A DNA stretch of 40,628 bases, from contig JAIFLU010000030.1 of assembly GCA_020048915.1 (NCBI GenBank), positions 1-40,628 of the forward strand, in the 5' to 3' direction. The position numbers and the translations under genes are program-made. The number at the start of each line of letters is the position of its first letter. The first letter of the stretch is position 1. Below the pieces are notes generated by a model, which saw only the letters and a program-made list of their open reading frames with translations, was not told where the DNA came from and searched no databases. This document shows positions 27,534 to 36,269 of the stretch, one piece after another. The DNA is from Bacteroidota bacterium (GTDB lineage Bacteria > Bacteroidota > Bacteroidia > Bacteroidales > JAAUTT01).

Positions 27534-28595
27534 TTATTTTTTAAAGGAATACCCATATATATTATCATTAGTTTCTATAGCCAAAGAAGTAATTTTTCCG
27601 TTTTCGTCAGTTGTGCGCACCAAAGCAAATTCGTTTTCCGAGATTTGGTTATAGCCTTTAATTGTAATATCCGCAATATCCCAAAGCGTAATTTGCCTAT
27701 CTAATCCAATTTTCTTGCGCGTTTTCAAAACATTTGACTTAACCAAAGACTTTACATTACTAACAAAACCATAAGATTCGGTGTCAATATAAAGAGTATT
27801 CTTTTCGAGACTAGGTCTTAAAATTGGTTTAATTGTATTCGCATAATTATTCCCGACAGAAGCACATCCTATTGGCATAATTAAAGAACCTGGTTCTGCT
27901 TTTGGGAAATCTTCCGCAGGTTTATTATTAGTAACCAAAACTTTTGAAACGGTCTTTAAATCTTTCTTCAATTTATTTTCTGAATTATTATCTATTAAAT
28001 GCGAGTAAGATTTTTCTGAAGGAATTTCTGGTTGAATAACTTTAGGAGTAGTAACGTCAACAATTGAATTTGTTTGCTCCTGAATAGTATTGTAACGATT
28101 ATAAATCGATATTATTAGAATTACACCAGCAGCAACAGCTGACCAACGAAGAGCAATAGTTCTATTAAACAATATTATTGGAATTCTTTTCTTGAGTAAA
28201 GCTTTTTTCTTAAAAATAATAGTGTTATCGGATTTTAAATACGCATTTCCAAATAATTGAAAATCTTTGAGTTTTTCAGGATTATCCTTTAGAAAAAGAT
28301 GAAGTTTTTCAGTTTCGTCCTTATCAAGAAGATTCTCATGATATGCAATACAATAGTCGACAAAGGAGATAGAATCTATTTCAGATCGTTTAAAATCCAT
28401 TTTTTTTAAAGTCTCCTTTTGGTGAAATATTTCATAAGCAGGAAGTAATTTGGTAATTCCAAACAATTCCAATTCTTGCTTTAATTCAGGATTGTTCCGG
28501 ATAAAGGCCATCATTTCGAGTGTAGCGCTATCATCCAGGCATCCTTCAATATAATCGAGGAAATAAGCTTCGTAATTTTGTTTATTGATACTCAT
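27534..28595 (-). CDS. Anti-sigma-like single-pass membrane protein with duplicated N-terminal domain
   Basis: This 353-residue protein lies 9 bp after the ECF sigma gene. The cytoplasmic N-terminus holds two related segments, each reading roughly 'LDxYxxxxL-DD/E-x8-L-NxPEL-x3-xxLFG': FLDYIEGCLDDSATLEM...RNNPELKQELELFG (about 12-47) and FVDYCIAYHENLLDKDE...KDNPEKLKDFQLFG (about 79-119). A transmembrane helix follows (about 147-166, RWSAVAAGVILIISIYN), then a periplasmic part of about 185 residues with no recognised domain. It lacks the HxxxCxxC zinc motif of zinc-type anti-sigmas. A FecR domain is not evident. Its role as the membrane-bound inhibitor of the sigma factor is inferred from position and topology. 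Confidence 0.8.
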   Translation of the reverse strand: MSINKQNYEAYFLDYIEGCLDDSATLEMMAFIRNNPELKQELELFGITKLLPAYEIFHQKETLKKMDFKRSEIDSISFVDYCIAYHENLLDKDETEKLHLFLKDNPEKLKDFQLFGNAYLKSDNTIIFKKKALLKKRIPIILFNRTIALRWSAVAAGVILIISIYNRYNTIQEQTNSIVDVTTPKVIQPEIPSEKSYSHLIDNNSENKLKKDLKTVSKVLVTNNKPAEDFPKAEPGSLIMPIGCASVGNNYANTIKPILRPSLEKNTLYIDTESYGFVSNVKSLVKSNVLKTRKKIGLDRQITLWDIADITIKGYNQISENEFALVRTTDENGKITSLAIETNDNIYGYSFKK

Positions 28596-28604
28596 AGCCT
28601 TATA

Positions 28605-29090
28605 TTATATAACAGCTTCCATACTTCCAATATAATTCTTCAGAAAAGCCCTTGCCCTAAAAATATAAACCTTTACCTGAGATTCATTTAAATTAGTTAT
28701 CTCACCAATTTCTTCATAAGAATAACCTTCATAATCGCGCAATAATATAAGGCTTCGTTGTATTTCCGGTAATTTATTAATTGCTGCATGAAGAATCTCC
28801 TGTAAATCGGGTGTTTGAGGTATGTGCGAAAAATTATCCGTGTTAACCAGTTCAATGGTTGTTAAACGTTTTTCCTTACGAATAAGATCAATCATGGTAT
28901 GATAGGCAGTTGTAAACAAATACGATTTTACTTTTTCGTAATTCACCTCCTCTACCCGTATCCATAGCTTTTCAAAGCTATCCTGAATAATATCCTTAGC
29001 TTTATCCTCATCCCGAAAACTTTTCAGAATAAAACGATAAAGCCCGTCAGCATACAAATCGACACTTTCGTTATATTGATTTACTGTCAT
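28605..29090 (-). CDS. ECF-type RNA polymerase sigma factor
   Basis: This 161-residue sigma-70 family factor has region 2 (about 10-75: LYRFILKSFRDEDKAKDIIQDSFEKLWIRV, then YLFTTAYHTMIDLIRK) and region 4 (about 105-155: LPEIQRSLILLRDYEGYSYEEIGEIT with the helix-turn-helix up to VKVYIFRARAFL). Regions 1 and 3 are absent, which defines the ECF group. It heads an operon with the anti-sigma-like gene. A GTAAC-N16-CGTC element 23-47 bp upstream suggests autoregulation. Confidence 0.95.
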   Translation of the reverse strand: MTVNQYNESVDLYADGLYRFILKSFRDEDKAKDIIQDSFEKLWIRVEEVNYEKVKSYLFTTAYHTMIDLIRKEKRLTTIELVNTDNFSHIPQTPDLQEILHAAINKLPEIQRSLILLRDYEGYSYEEIGEITNLNESQVKVYIFRARAFLKNYIGSMEAVI

Positions 29091-29112
29091 TTTAATAATT
29101 AATCGCTTTTAT

Positions 29113-29137
29113 GACGATCGAAATATCCAAAAGTTAC
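29113..29137 (-). promoter_or_regulatory. ECF-type promoter candidate of the sigma-factor operon
   Basis: On the minus strand the element reads GTAAC (29137-29133), a 16-bp spacer starting TTTTGGATAT, and CGTC (29116-29113). Spacing and both boxes match ECF promoters of the AAC-N16/17-CGTC type. The same pattern occurs upstream of the barrel gene at 27448-27473. The -10 box ends 22 bp before the sigma start codon. Confidence 0.62.
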
Positions 29138-29165
29138 AGCTAAAAGTCAAATTTATAAAATAAAA

Positions 29166-29193
29166 AAAGGCGCCATGAATTCATGGCGCCTTT
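29166..29193 (-). terminator. Rho-independent terminator of the M16 operon (28-bp perfect palindrome)
   Basis: The palindrome AAAGGCGCCATGAA / TTCATGGCGCCTTT is perfect over 28 bp, with the tip pairs too tight to form a loop, so the hairpin must open at the ATGAATTCAT centre. It is followed on the minus strand by a run of T. It lies 18 bp after the stop of the inactive M16 subunit. Confidence 0.88.
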
Positions 29194-29211
29194 CAAATCC
29201 CTAAAGCTAGG

Positions 29212-31284
29212 TTATAGTTTAAACAACTCGTCTAAAGGATTGGTATTTACTTCAATTGAATCGATTGTAATATCAAAAGATTGGGGACCTGTAATTTGTT
29301 TAATCTTATTGGGATACTTAATCCCATCCTTTTCAAAATATTCAATATAAATGGTCTCTTGCTTAACTTTACCTGCAGGACTTTCCAATAAAGCAATGGT
29401 TTTTATCTTTAGACCAGAAGCTACATCGAAATAATCAGTATATGTTCCATTTGACGGGGTACTTACAACTACAGAATAAGCATCTTTTCCATCAACTTGT
29501 TCAATACCCGATAAAGTAGCTTTAAACCCATACTGCTCCAGTTTGTTTTCAGGAAAAATAAGTGCCAGCAATTTAAGCATATCAAACTCTATCCCGCTGA
29601 CATCCCTGCTTCCTTGCATGCCCGAAGAAGTAGCTTTATTACTATTAAATACCGATTTATTAATATGATTTGTACCCATTTGAATCACTGTTAACGCTTT
29701 ATCAGGAAATTTTTGAGTCATTTCAACAGCGATGTTCATCCCCTGAACAGAAAGGGAACCTTTTTGTTTCATATCTTTAATTTGTGCAATCTTCTCAGTG
29801 CCCCCAATTGCTTTGATATAATTATCTAAAACAATCTTAACTGTTATTCCTTCAGGAACAGGTTTACCTTTTGCGCTTGGGTCGTATACAACTCCTTCTT
29901 CAGTATAATATTTTATATCAGGACTGAACCTTGCTAACTTTTTTGCAACTTCATCGGCCTTACCTACAACCAGAATATTACAATTTTGAGGCAAAATATA
30001 CTTTTTCGAAACTGCTTGCACATCAGCAGAACTAACTAAAGAAAGATTTTTCAGGTAATTTTTATAGAAATCTTTCGATAGTTTATACCGCTCGGTGTTA
30101 ATTGCAAAACTGGCAATAGTTTGAGGATTTTCGAGTGATAGTGCAAAGTTACCAGTCATATAGTTTTTTACCCTCATTAATTCATCATCGGGAACCAGTT
30201 CATTTCGCATTCTATCCATTTCCGAGAGAATCTCATATATAGAACTATCGGTTACCTCATTTCTAACATTGGTAGAAGCAGTAAAGCTACCAACAAGCGG
30301 CATGGACCGAATACTGGAATAAGCCCCATATGTATATCCGTGTTTTTCGCGCAAATTGTCAAATAACCTGTAGGTACCTCCGCCCAATATAGTGTTTGCA
30401 ACACGGGTTTTAATGTAATCGGGATTTGAGAGTGTAACATCCACCGCATAACCAATATTAATAACCGACTGAACAGATTCATCACGGTTTACAATGGCAA
30501 CTTTGCGACTAACAGGGGCAGTTGGTTTTTCGTAAGAAAGTGCAGGAACAGTTTTTCTCTCCCACTTCCCAAAATATTTTTCTATTAAAGGTTTAGCTTC
30601 AGCTAATGTAATGTCCCCAACAATTGACATGTATGCCACATTAGGTCGAAAAAAAGTTTGATAGTATTCATTGCACTTTTCAAGAGAAATTTTTTTCACA
30701 CTTGCTTCTGTGGGAATTTCTCCATAAGGATGGTCAATTCCAAAATTCAACACTCCAATAACATCACTTGCAATAGCTTCCGGATCATTTTTATTAGCAG
30801 CAATAGAAGAGAGGGTTTGAGTTTTGATTTTCTCCAATTCCTCTTGTTTAAAAACCGGATTAATAACTATATCTGAAACAAGATCTAATAATTTAGCAGT
30901 ATGCTTTTTTAAAGAAGAAGCATAAACATTCGAAGCCGATGCCTGAAAACTACCACCAATAAAATCAATTTCTTCATTAATTTGATCCTTTGTTCTCTTT
31001 TTTGTACCCGTTCCCAACATTTCACCAGCAATTTGGGAATATCCCGCATTTTCTTTTTCCAGAACCGGTGTATTAACTAATGTAATGGAATAAGTAACCA
31101 TAGGAAGGCGATGATTCTCAACAACAAATACTTTTAACCCATTAGGTAAAGTAAATGAATTAAATTTGCCAATTTTAATCTCCGGTGCTGGACCAGCCTT
31201 TGGCGCCTTTGTACGATCGACCTGTGCAAGTAAGCTAAGGTTCGCAATTAGTACAATTATTATAGAATAAATAAATCGTTTCAT
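29212..31284 (-). CDS. M16 family inactive subunit fused to a LolA-like C-terminal domain
   Basis: This 690-residue exported protein has a signal peptide (1-20). Two M16 lobes follow (about 35-455), then a C-terminal beta-rich domain (about 480-690). The zinc motif HxxEH is absent: the site reads AGYSQIAGEMLGTG. The M16 substrate-binding block GGTYRLFDNLREKHGYTYG is intact, which is the pattern of the non-catalytic partner. The tail starts IVLDNYIKAIGGTEKIAQI and resembles outer-membrane lipoprotein-carrier (LolA/LppX-like) folds often fused to bacteroidal M16 proteins. It starts 3 bp after the active-subunit gene ends, so the two should form a periplasmic heterodimer. Confidence 0.88.
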   Translation of the reverse strand: MKRFIYSIIIVLIANLSLLAQVDRTKAPKAGPAPEIKIGKFNSFTLPNGLKVFVVENHRLPMVTYSITLVNTPVLEKENAGYSQIAGEMLGTGTKKRTKDQINEEIDFIGGSFQASASNVYASSLKKHTAKLLDLVSDIVINPVFKQEELEKIKTQTLSSIAANKNDPEAIASDVIGVLNFGIDHPYGEIPTEASVKKISLEKCNEYYQTFFRPNVAYMSIVGDITLAEAKPLIEKYFGKWERKTVPALSYEKPTAPVSRKVAIVNRDESVQSVINIGYAVDVTLSNPDYIKTRVANTILGGGTYRLFDNLREKHGYTYGAYSSIRSMPLVGSFTASTNVRNEVTDSSIYEILSEMDRMRNELVPDDELMRVKNYMTGNFALSLENPQTIASFAINTERYKLSKDFYKNYLKNLSLVSSADVQAVSKKYILPQNCNILVVGKADEVAKKLARFSPDIKYYTEEGVVYDPSAKGKPVPEGITVKIVLDNYIKAIGGTEKIAQIKDMKQKGSLSVQGMNIAVEMTQKFPDKALTVIQMGTNHINKSVFNSNKATSSGMQGSRDVSGIEFDMLKLLALIFPENKLEQYGFKATLSGIEQVDGKDAYSVVVSTPSNGTYTDYFDVASGLKIKTIALLESPAGKVKQETIYIEYFEKDGIKYPNKIKQITGPQSFDITIDSIEVNTNPLDELFKL

Positions 31285-31287
31285 AAT

Positions 31288-32628
31288 TTAGTTTCCTCCA
31301 AGGGTTTGTAGGTTTTTAGGTAAATAATACAATACCAATCTGTTTTCGGGTACAAGATATAAATTGGCAACCCTGGTAAGATCAGTCTTTTTAACGGCCA
31401 TGTACTTTTCAATCTCACTATTTATAACACCAGCATTGCCAAAAAAAGTGTGATAGTCAGCAAGACTTAATGCAATCCCTTCCATGGTAGCATTTTTAGT
31501 ATAAAATTCAGCTTCAAATTGATTTTGTAGTTTCTGAAATTCCATATCCGATATTTCACCAGTTTTTACTTTTTCAATTTCATCATTCATTGCTATTTCT
31601 AATTCTTCTGCATTCTTTCCTAGATTTGCAAAGGCATAAGCGACAAATAATCCAGGATCTTCAAGTGCTACAGGGAAAACTCCGGTTTGCATAGCAATTT
31701 GTTGTTGATCAACCAAGGCTTTATAAAAGCGCGAACTTTTCCCGGATGAAAGTAAACTTTGCAAAAGACTTAATCCATAGTAATCAGCTGTTCCTTGCGC
31801 AGGCATATGGTAAGAGAATATAACAGCCGGAAGTTGGATATTATCATAAACCTTTTTTCTTTTTTCTATAGTTTGCTTTGGTTCAACAACCTTAGGTCTA
31901 TAAATCTCATTTTTCCCTTTAGGTATATTCGCAAAATATTTTTCAACCAATAATTTAGTTTGATTAGGTTGTATATCTCCAGCAATAACTAATACAGCAT
32001 TATTAGGAACATAAAACTGACTGTGAAACTCCATGAATTCGCTTAAAGTAGCCTGGTCAATATATTGCGATTCGCCAATAGGAACCCACCGGTAAGGATG
32101 AACCGAATAAGAATTGGAAAATAATTCCTGGTTTATAGAACCATAAGGTTGATTTTCATAACTCTGTTTCCGTTCCTCTTTAACAACTTTGCGTTGGGTT
32201 TCAACACCCAGGCTGTCGATTCGTAAATGCAGCATCCTCTCAGATTCTAACCACAATCCTAATTCGAGTTGATTAGAGGGCAACTGCTCGAAATAGCTGG
32301 TCTTATCAAATGAGGTAAAAGCATTATTATTGCCACCCGCATTTTGAGTGTACTTATCAAATTCACCTCTTTTAATATTTGCAGAACCTTCAAACATTAA
32401 ATGTTCAAAAAAATGAGCAAAGCCGGTTCTATCAGGTTGTTCATTTTTTGATCCTACATGATACATCACATTGATTGAAACAATAGGAGTACTGTTATCC
32501 TGATGAAGAATAACATGTAAACCATTTTCCAATTTAAATTCTGTAAAGTTAATCTTACCTCCTTGAGGGGTGGCGTTAATAAAAATAAAACAGACCACCA
32601 TAAATAAAATAAGTCGTAAATTTTGCAT
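31288..32628 (-). CDS. M16 family zinc metalloprotease, catalytic subunit
   Basis: This 446-residue secreted protease has a signal peptide (MQNLRLILFMVVCFIFINA) and the inverted zinc motif HFFEH at residues 72-76 (two His ligands, Glu as base). The third ligand Glu lies in KEERKQSYENQPYG (about 150-163). It covers both M16 lobes but lacks the RY block of the partner, as expected in a two-chain M16B enzyme. It is the first gene of the pair; the inactive subunit follows by 3 bp. It degrades or processes peptides in the periplasm or at the outer membrane; the substrate is unknown. Confidence 0.94.
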   Translation of the reverse strand: MQNLRLILFMVVCFIFINATPQGGKINFTEFKLENGLHVILHQDNSTPIVSINVMYHVGSKNEQPDRTGFAHFFEHLMFEGSANIKRGEFDKYTQNAGGNNNAFTSFDKTSYFEQLPSNQLELGLWLESERMLHLRIDSLGVETQRKVVKEERKQSYENQPYGSINQELFSNSYSVHPYRWVPIGESQYIDQATLSEFMEFHSQFYVPNNAVLVIAGDIQPNQTKLLVEKYFANIPKGKNEIYRPKVVEPKQTIEKRKKVYDNIQLPAVIFSYHMPAQGTADYYGLSLLQSLLSSGKSSRFYKALVDQQQIAMQTGVFPVALEDPGLFVAYAFANLGKNAEELEIAMNDEIEKVKTGEISDMEFQKLQNQFEAEFYTKNATMEGIALSLADYHTFFGNAGVINSEIEKYMAVKKTDLTRVANLYLVPENRLVLYYLPKNLQTLGGN

Positions 32629-32692
32629 GGTTAAAAATTAGTTTTGGTGTAAAATAAAGGGATTATTTATTCATATTACAATCTTTCAAGAA

Positions 32693-33349
32693 TTAAGCCC
32701 AACGCATCATCAGAAAAAAAATTACATTCATAAGAACAATAACTTTTAACAACAGCAAATCAATCCTAATCTTTAATTTCTGCAAAATAACAGAGAAAAG
32801 GAAAGCTATCAAAAACCAACCGATATAATTTTGCAAAGGGACTTCACTATTTTCCCATTGCCAGTAGTCAAATTTCATTGCAATTGGCTCTATTAAAACA
32901 TCAAGGAATACTATAAATACAGAACTTAAAAATATTATTAAAAAACTCTTATTAGTAAACCAATTAACCAATCCATTCATTGAAATAATCAAGACTGTCC
33001 AGTTCAAAGCAATAATAACTGGTACCCCAAACAACTTAGCTTTCATGGTGGATCCATAAAAATAATTTCCAAATATAACCCCTGTCTTAACACCAACTAC
33101 TTCAATAAAAAATGTAATCAGAAAAGTTAACACTACCCAAATAAATAAATTAGTTCTAACCTCCTTATTATGCTGAAATAGAAAAAATAAAACTAACCCA
33201 TTTACAAGTACTAGAAACAACTCTGTTATTGATACTGCAATATTGCTAGTGGCAGGTATATAATGGAATACAACTCCAAAAATATACAATACAATTATAA
33301 GAAAGACCGCTTTTTTTTCGTAACTTAATGAATAATAATGTTTAATCAT
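32693..33349 (-). CDS. CruF-like carotenoid 1,2-hydratase (carotenoid biosynthesis, DUF422 type)
   Basis: This 218-residue protein has about seven hydrophobic helices. The family blocks FFIEVVGVKTGVIFGNYFYG, ALNW, and DVLIEPIAMKFDYWQW followed by NYIGWF match the CruF/bisanhydrobacterioruberin hydratase group, which adds water to the terminal 1,2 double bond of an acyclic carotenoid end. The conserved acidic residues in FIEVVG and VLIEP are the likely catalytic ones. It is divergent from crtI across 132 bp and is the only minus-strand member of the carotenoid locus. An uncharacterised membrane protein of the same family with a different reaction is possible. Confidence 0.85.
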   Translation of the reverse strand: MIKHYYSLSYEKKAVFLIIVLYIFGVVFHYIPATSNIAVSITELFLVLVNGLVLFFLFQHNKEVRTNLFIWVVLTFLITFFIEVVGVKTGVIFGNYFYGSTMKAKLFGVPVIIALNWTVLIISMNGLVNWFTNKSFLIIFLSSVFIVFLDVLIEPIAMKFDYWQWENSEVPLQNYIGWFLIAFLFSVILQKLKIRIDLLLLKVIVLMNVIFFLMMRWA

Positions 33350-33481
33350 TTTGTATAATATTACTATATAATTTATTAAACATAATAAGATCGAAAATGT
33401 TATATAAACATCAAAACAAAAATTAGTTTAAAATAAAACGAAATAGACAATCAAACAAGTATTTGACATATAAATTTAAAA
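33350..33481. promoter_or_regulatory. Divergent control region between cruF-like gene and crtI
   Basis: This 132-bp, very AT-rich region must drive both arms of the carotenoid locus. I see fragments of the Bacteroidota pattern on both strands (for example a GTATTTG near 33457-33463 on the plus strand), but no pair at proper spacing. No clear operator of the CarH/LitR (MerR) kind was found, so its regulation is open. Confidence 0.35.
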
Positions 33482-34966
33482 ATGAAAAATAAAGTATCTA
33501 TAATAGGATCAGGATTTTCAGGACTTTCAGCAGCAGCAATGCTTGCCAATAATGGTTTTGAGGTGGATATTTTTGAGAAAAATTCTGAACCAGGAGGTCG
33601 GGCCCGAAATTTTAAAGCAGAAGGATTTACTTTTGATATGGGTCCAACATGGTATTGGCTTCCAGATGTTTTTGAAAACTTTTTTGCCAAATTTAATAAA
33701 ACCCCTTCAGATTTTTACAAATTAAAAAGATTGGATCCTGCTTACAGAATGTTCTTTGGAAAAGAAGACTATATTGATATACCGGCAAATAAAGAAAAGT
33801 TATTTGAATTGTTCGAGAACTTAGAGCCAGGATGTAGTAAAAACCTGGAAAAATTTTTAAATGAGGCTGCCTTTAAATACAACCTCGCCATGAAAGAAAT
33901 AATTTATAAACCAAGTTTCTCAATTTTCGAATACTTAGATTGGAATATAATTTCAGGAGTTCTAAGAGTCAATTTTTTTAAATCAATTAGTAAACATATA
34001 CGATCACTTTTCAAAAATCCAAAAATTATTCGAATCCTCGAATTTCCTGTAATATTTTTAGGAGCAGCTCCAGCAAATACCCCTTCTCTATACAGTATGA
34101 TGAACCATGCCGATTTAACTTTAGGAACCTGGTACCCAATAGGAGGTATGTATGAAGTGATTAAAGCTATGGTAAAATTAAACACAACATTAGGGGTAAA
34201 CTTACATTATAACGCTGCAATTACTTCATTTTCCTATACAAGAAATTCTATTATAGGACTAAATTCAAATGATTTAAACCATAAAACTAAGGCTGTTATT
34301 GCAGGAGCAGATTATCATCATGTTGAACAAACTATCCTCGAAAAAAGCTTCAGGGACTATACCCCAAAATACTGGGATAACAGGGAAATGGCTCCATCAT
34401 CATTATTAATTTATCTTGGAATCAATAAAAAAATCCCGAAATTAGAACATCATAATCTCTTTTTTGATACTTCGTTTGAAAAGCATGCCGAAGAAATATA
34501 CAAATCTCCAATCTGGCCATCCGATCCTGCTATATATGTTTCGTGCAGCTCCAAAACTGATCACTCCATTGCCCCTCCAGGTTGCGAAAATCTAATTATT
34601 CTAATACCTGTTGCTTCTGGACTTTCAGATACAGAAAATATTAAGCAACAATACTTTCAATTAGTAATTGAAAGACTTGAAAGTATTCTGGGAGAAAATA
34701 TTAGTAACCATATCATTTACCAAAGAATATATGCCCATAGCGATTTTATAAGCGATTACAATTCATTTAAAGGAAACGCATATGGCTTATCTAATACGCT
34801 ATTACAAACAGCGTTTTTAAAACCGCGAATGAAAAACAAAAAACTATCGAACTTGTTTTATTGTGGACAACTAACAGTTCCTGGGCCTGGAGTTCCTCCA
34901 TCGATAATTTCAGGAGAGATAGCATCAACTCTGGTTAATAATTATTTTAAAACCATAAAACTATGA
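33482..34966 (+). CDS. crtI: Phytoene desaturase (CrtI-type)
   Basis: This 494-residue FAD-dependent enzyme has the N-terminal dinucleotide fold SIIGSGFSGLSAAAMLANNG and the substrate-family block EPGGRARNFKAEGFTFDMGP. It has the ending PGPGVPPSIISGEIAS, which is the CrtI C-terminal FAD signature. It converts phytoene to lycopene (or a neurosporene stage) by successive dehydrogenation at the membrane. It starts the plus-strand operon crtI-crtB-crtZ-crtYcd and overlaps crtB by 4 bp (ATGA). The related CrtD-type 3,4-desaturase has the same motifs, but position beside crtB favours CrtI. Confidence 0.95.
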   Translation: MKNKVSIIGSGFSGLSAAAMLANNGFEVDIFEKNSEPGGRARNFKAEGFTFDMGPTWYWLPDVFENFFAKFNKTPSDFYKLKRLDPAYRMFFGKEDYIDIPANKEKLFELFENLEPGCSKNLEKFLNEAAFKYNLAMKEIIYKPSFSIFEYLDWNIISGVLRVNFFKSISKHIRSLFKNPKIIRILEFPVIFLGAAPANTPSLYSMMNHADLTLGTWYPIGGMYEVIKAMVKLNTTLGVNLHYNAAITSFSYTRNSIIGLNSNDLNHKTKAVIAGADYHHVEQTILEKSFRDYTPKYWDNREMAPSSLLIYLGINKKIPKLEHHNLFFDTSFEKHAEEIYKSPIWPSDPAIYVSCSSKTDHSIAPPGCENLIILIPVASGLSDTENIKQQYFQLVIERLESILGENISNHIIYQRIYAHSDFISDYNSFKGNAYGLSNTLLQTAFLKPRMKNKKLSNLFYCGQLTVPGPGVPPSIISGEIASTLVNNYFKTIKL

Positions 34967-35811
34967 ACAATTTATTCGAATCTATATCTTTTCAAACTAG
35001 TAAGATAACTACTCAAAAGTACAGCACTTCCTTTTCCCTAGGAATTCGCTTTTTAAAGAAAGAAATACGAAATCCAATTTATGCAATTTATGGATTTGTC
35101 CGCTTTGCTGATGAAATAGTCGATACTTTTCATGAATTTAATAAGCGGGAACTTTTCGAGAAGTTTAAAAAAGATACCTATGATGCAATAGAGAAAAAAA
35201 TAAGTTTAAACCCAATACTAAATAGCTTTCAAATTACAGTAAATAAATATAATATTGAATACTACCTGATAGAAACATTTCTTAAAAGCATGGAAATGGA
35301 TTTATATAAAAGCGATTATGATACAGAAGGTTACAAGAATTATATAGTAGGTTCAGCCGAGGTTGTGGGATTAATGTGCTTGCGAGTTTATTGCAATAAC
35401 GATGAAGCGCGATACAGATTGCTGAAAGAGTATGCCGAAAGTCTTGGTTCAGCATATCAAAAAATAAATTTCCTTAGGGATTTAAGTGCAGACTACCAAC
35501 AATTAGGTCGGGTTTATTTCCCAAATGTTGATATGCGGGAGTTTAATGAAAAAACAAAGCAGAAAATAATTGAAGATATTGAAATTGACTTTCAAAAAGG
35601 ATTTACAGGGTTATTAAAACTTCCAAAAAATTCTAGGTTTGGAGTATATTTATCCTATGTATACTTCTATACGCTGCTACAAAAAATACGGTTTATACCG
35701 TCGAGCGAGATTTTGAAAAAACGTGTAAGAATTAAAAACAGAGTAAAATTAATGTTGCTATTTAAATCGTATATTAAGGATAAACTTAATATGATTGAAT
35801 GGCAGAGCTAA
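34963..35811 (+). CDS. crtB: Phytoene synthase
   Basis: This 282-residue enzyme joins two geranylgeranyl diphosphates head to head. The two aspartate-rich motifs of the squalene/phytoene synthase family are seen as RFADEIVD (about 45-52) and NFLRDLSADYQQLGRVYFP (about 171-189), with the KYSTSFSLGIRFL start typical of CrtB. It overlaps crtI by 4 bp, so translation is coupled. No GGPP synthase gene (crtE) is present in the window; the substrate must come from elsewhere in the genome. Confidence 0.95.
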   Translation: MNNLFESISFQTSKITTQKYSTSFSLGIRFLKKEIRNPIYAIYGFVRFADEIVDTFHEFNKRELFEKFKKDTYDAIEKKISLNPILNSFQITVNKYNIEYYLIETFLKSMEMDLYKSDYDTEGYKNYIVGSAEVVGLMCLRVYCNNDEARYRLLKEYAESLGSAYQKINFLRDLSADYQQLGRVYFPNVDMREFNEKTKQKIIEDIEIDFQKGFTGLLKLPKNSRFGVYLSYVYFYTLLQKIRFIPSSEILKKRVRIKNRVKLMLLFKSYIKDKLNMIEWQS

Positions 35812-36260
35812 ATACAATTATTATGATGAATGCAATATTCTTTTTTTCAGCGTTTCTTTTTATGGAATTTGTAGCATGGTTCGCCCATAAATATGTAATG
35901 CACGGATTTTTATGGATCCTGCATAAAGATCATCATGCTCCTCACAGGAAAACATTCGAACGGAACGATCTATTTGCTTTTATGTTTGCTGTTCCAAGTT
36001 TTTTATTAATCTATTTCGGAATAACTGCTAATTACGATTATAAGCTATGGTTAGGTTTAGGAATTGCACTTTATGGTTTTTCATATTTTCTATTTCATGA
36101 TATACTTTTTCACCAAAGAATACGACTATTTAAACAAACACATAATTTATATTTCCGAGCTGTAGTAAAGGCTCATGGCGATCACCATAAAGGAAAAAAA
36201 AATTATGGCTTTTTATTTATGTTTCCATGGAAGTATTTCAAATTAGCAAAAAACAAATAA
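35799..36260 (+). CDS. crtZ: Beta-carotene hydroxylase (CrtZ-type)
   Basis: This 153-residue membrane protein of the fatty-acid-hydroxylase superfamily has the histidine boxes HKYVMHG, HKDHHAPH, FHDILFHQ and HGDHH, which hold a di-iron centre, and about four hydrophobic helices. It adds a 3-hydroxyl group to a cyclic beta end, giving zeaxanthin-type rings. The start at 35799 overlaps crtB by 13 bp; ATG codons at 35823 and 35826 would leave a gap of about 11-14 bp and cannot be excluded. Length is that of the short Bacteroidota CrtZ. Confidence 0.93.
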   Translation: MAELNTIIMMNAIFFFSAFLFMEFVAWFAHKYVMHGFLWILHKDHHAPHRKTFERNDLFAFMFAVPSFLLIYFGITANYDYKLWLGLGIALYGFSYFLFHDILFHQRIRLFKQTHNLYFRAVVKAHGDHHKGKKNYGFLFMFPWKYFKLAKNK

Positions 36261-36269
36261 GCTAGGTTT

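Noticed and set aside
33904..34185. A 93-codon minus-strand frame inside crtI
   Set aside because: It is fully antisense to a clear phytoene desaturase and resembles no family.
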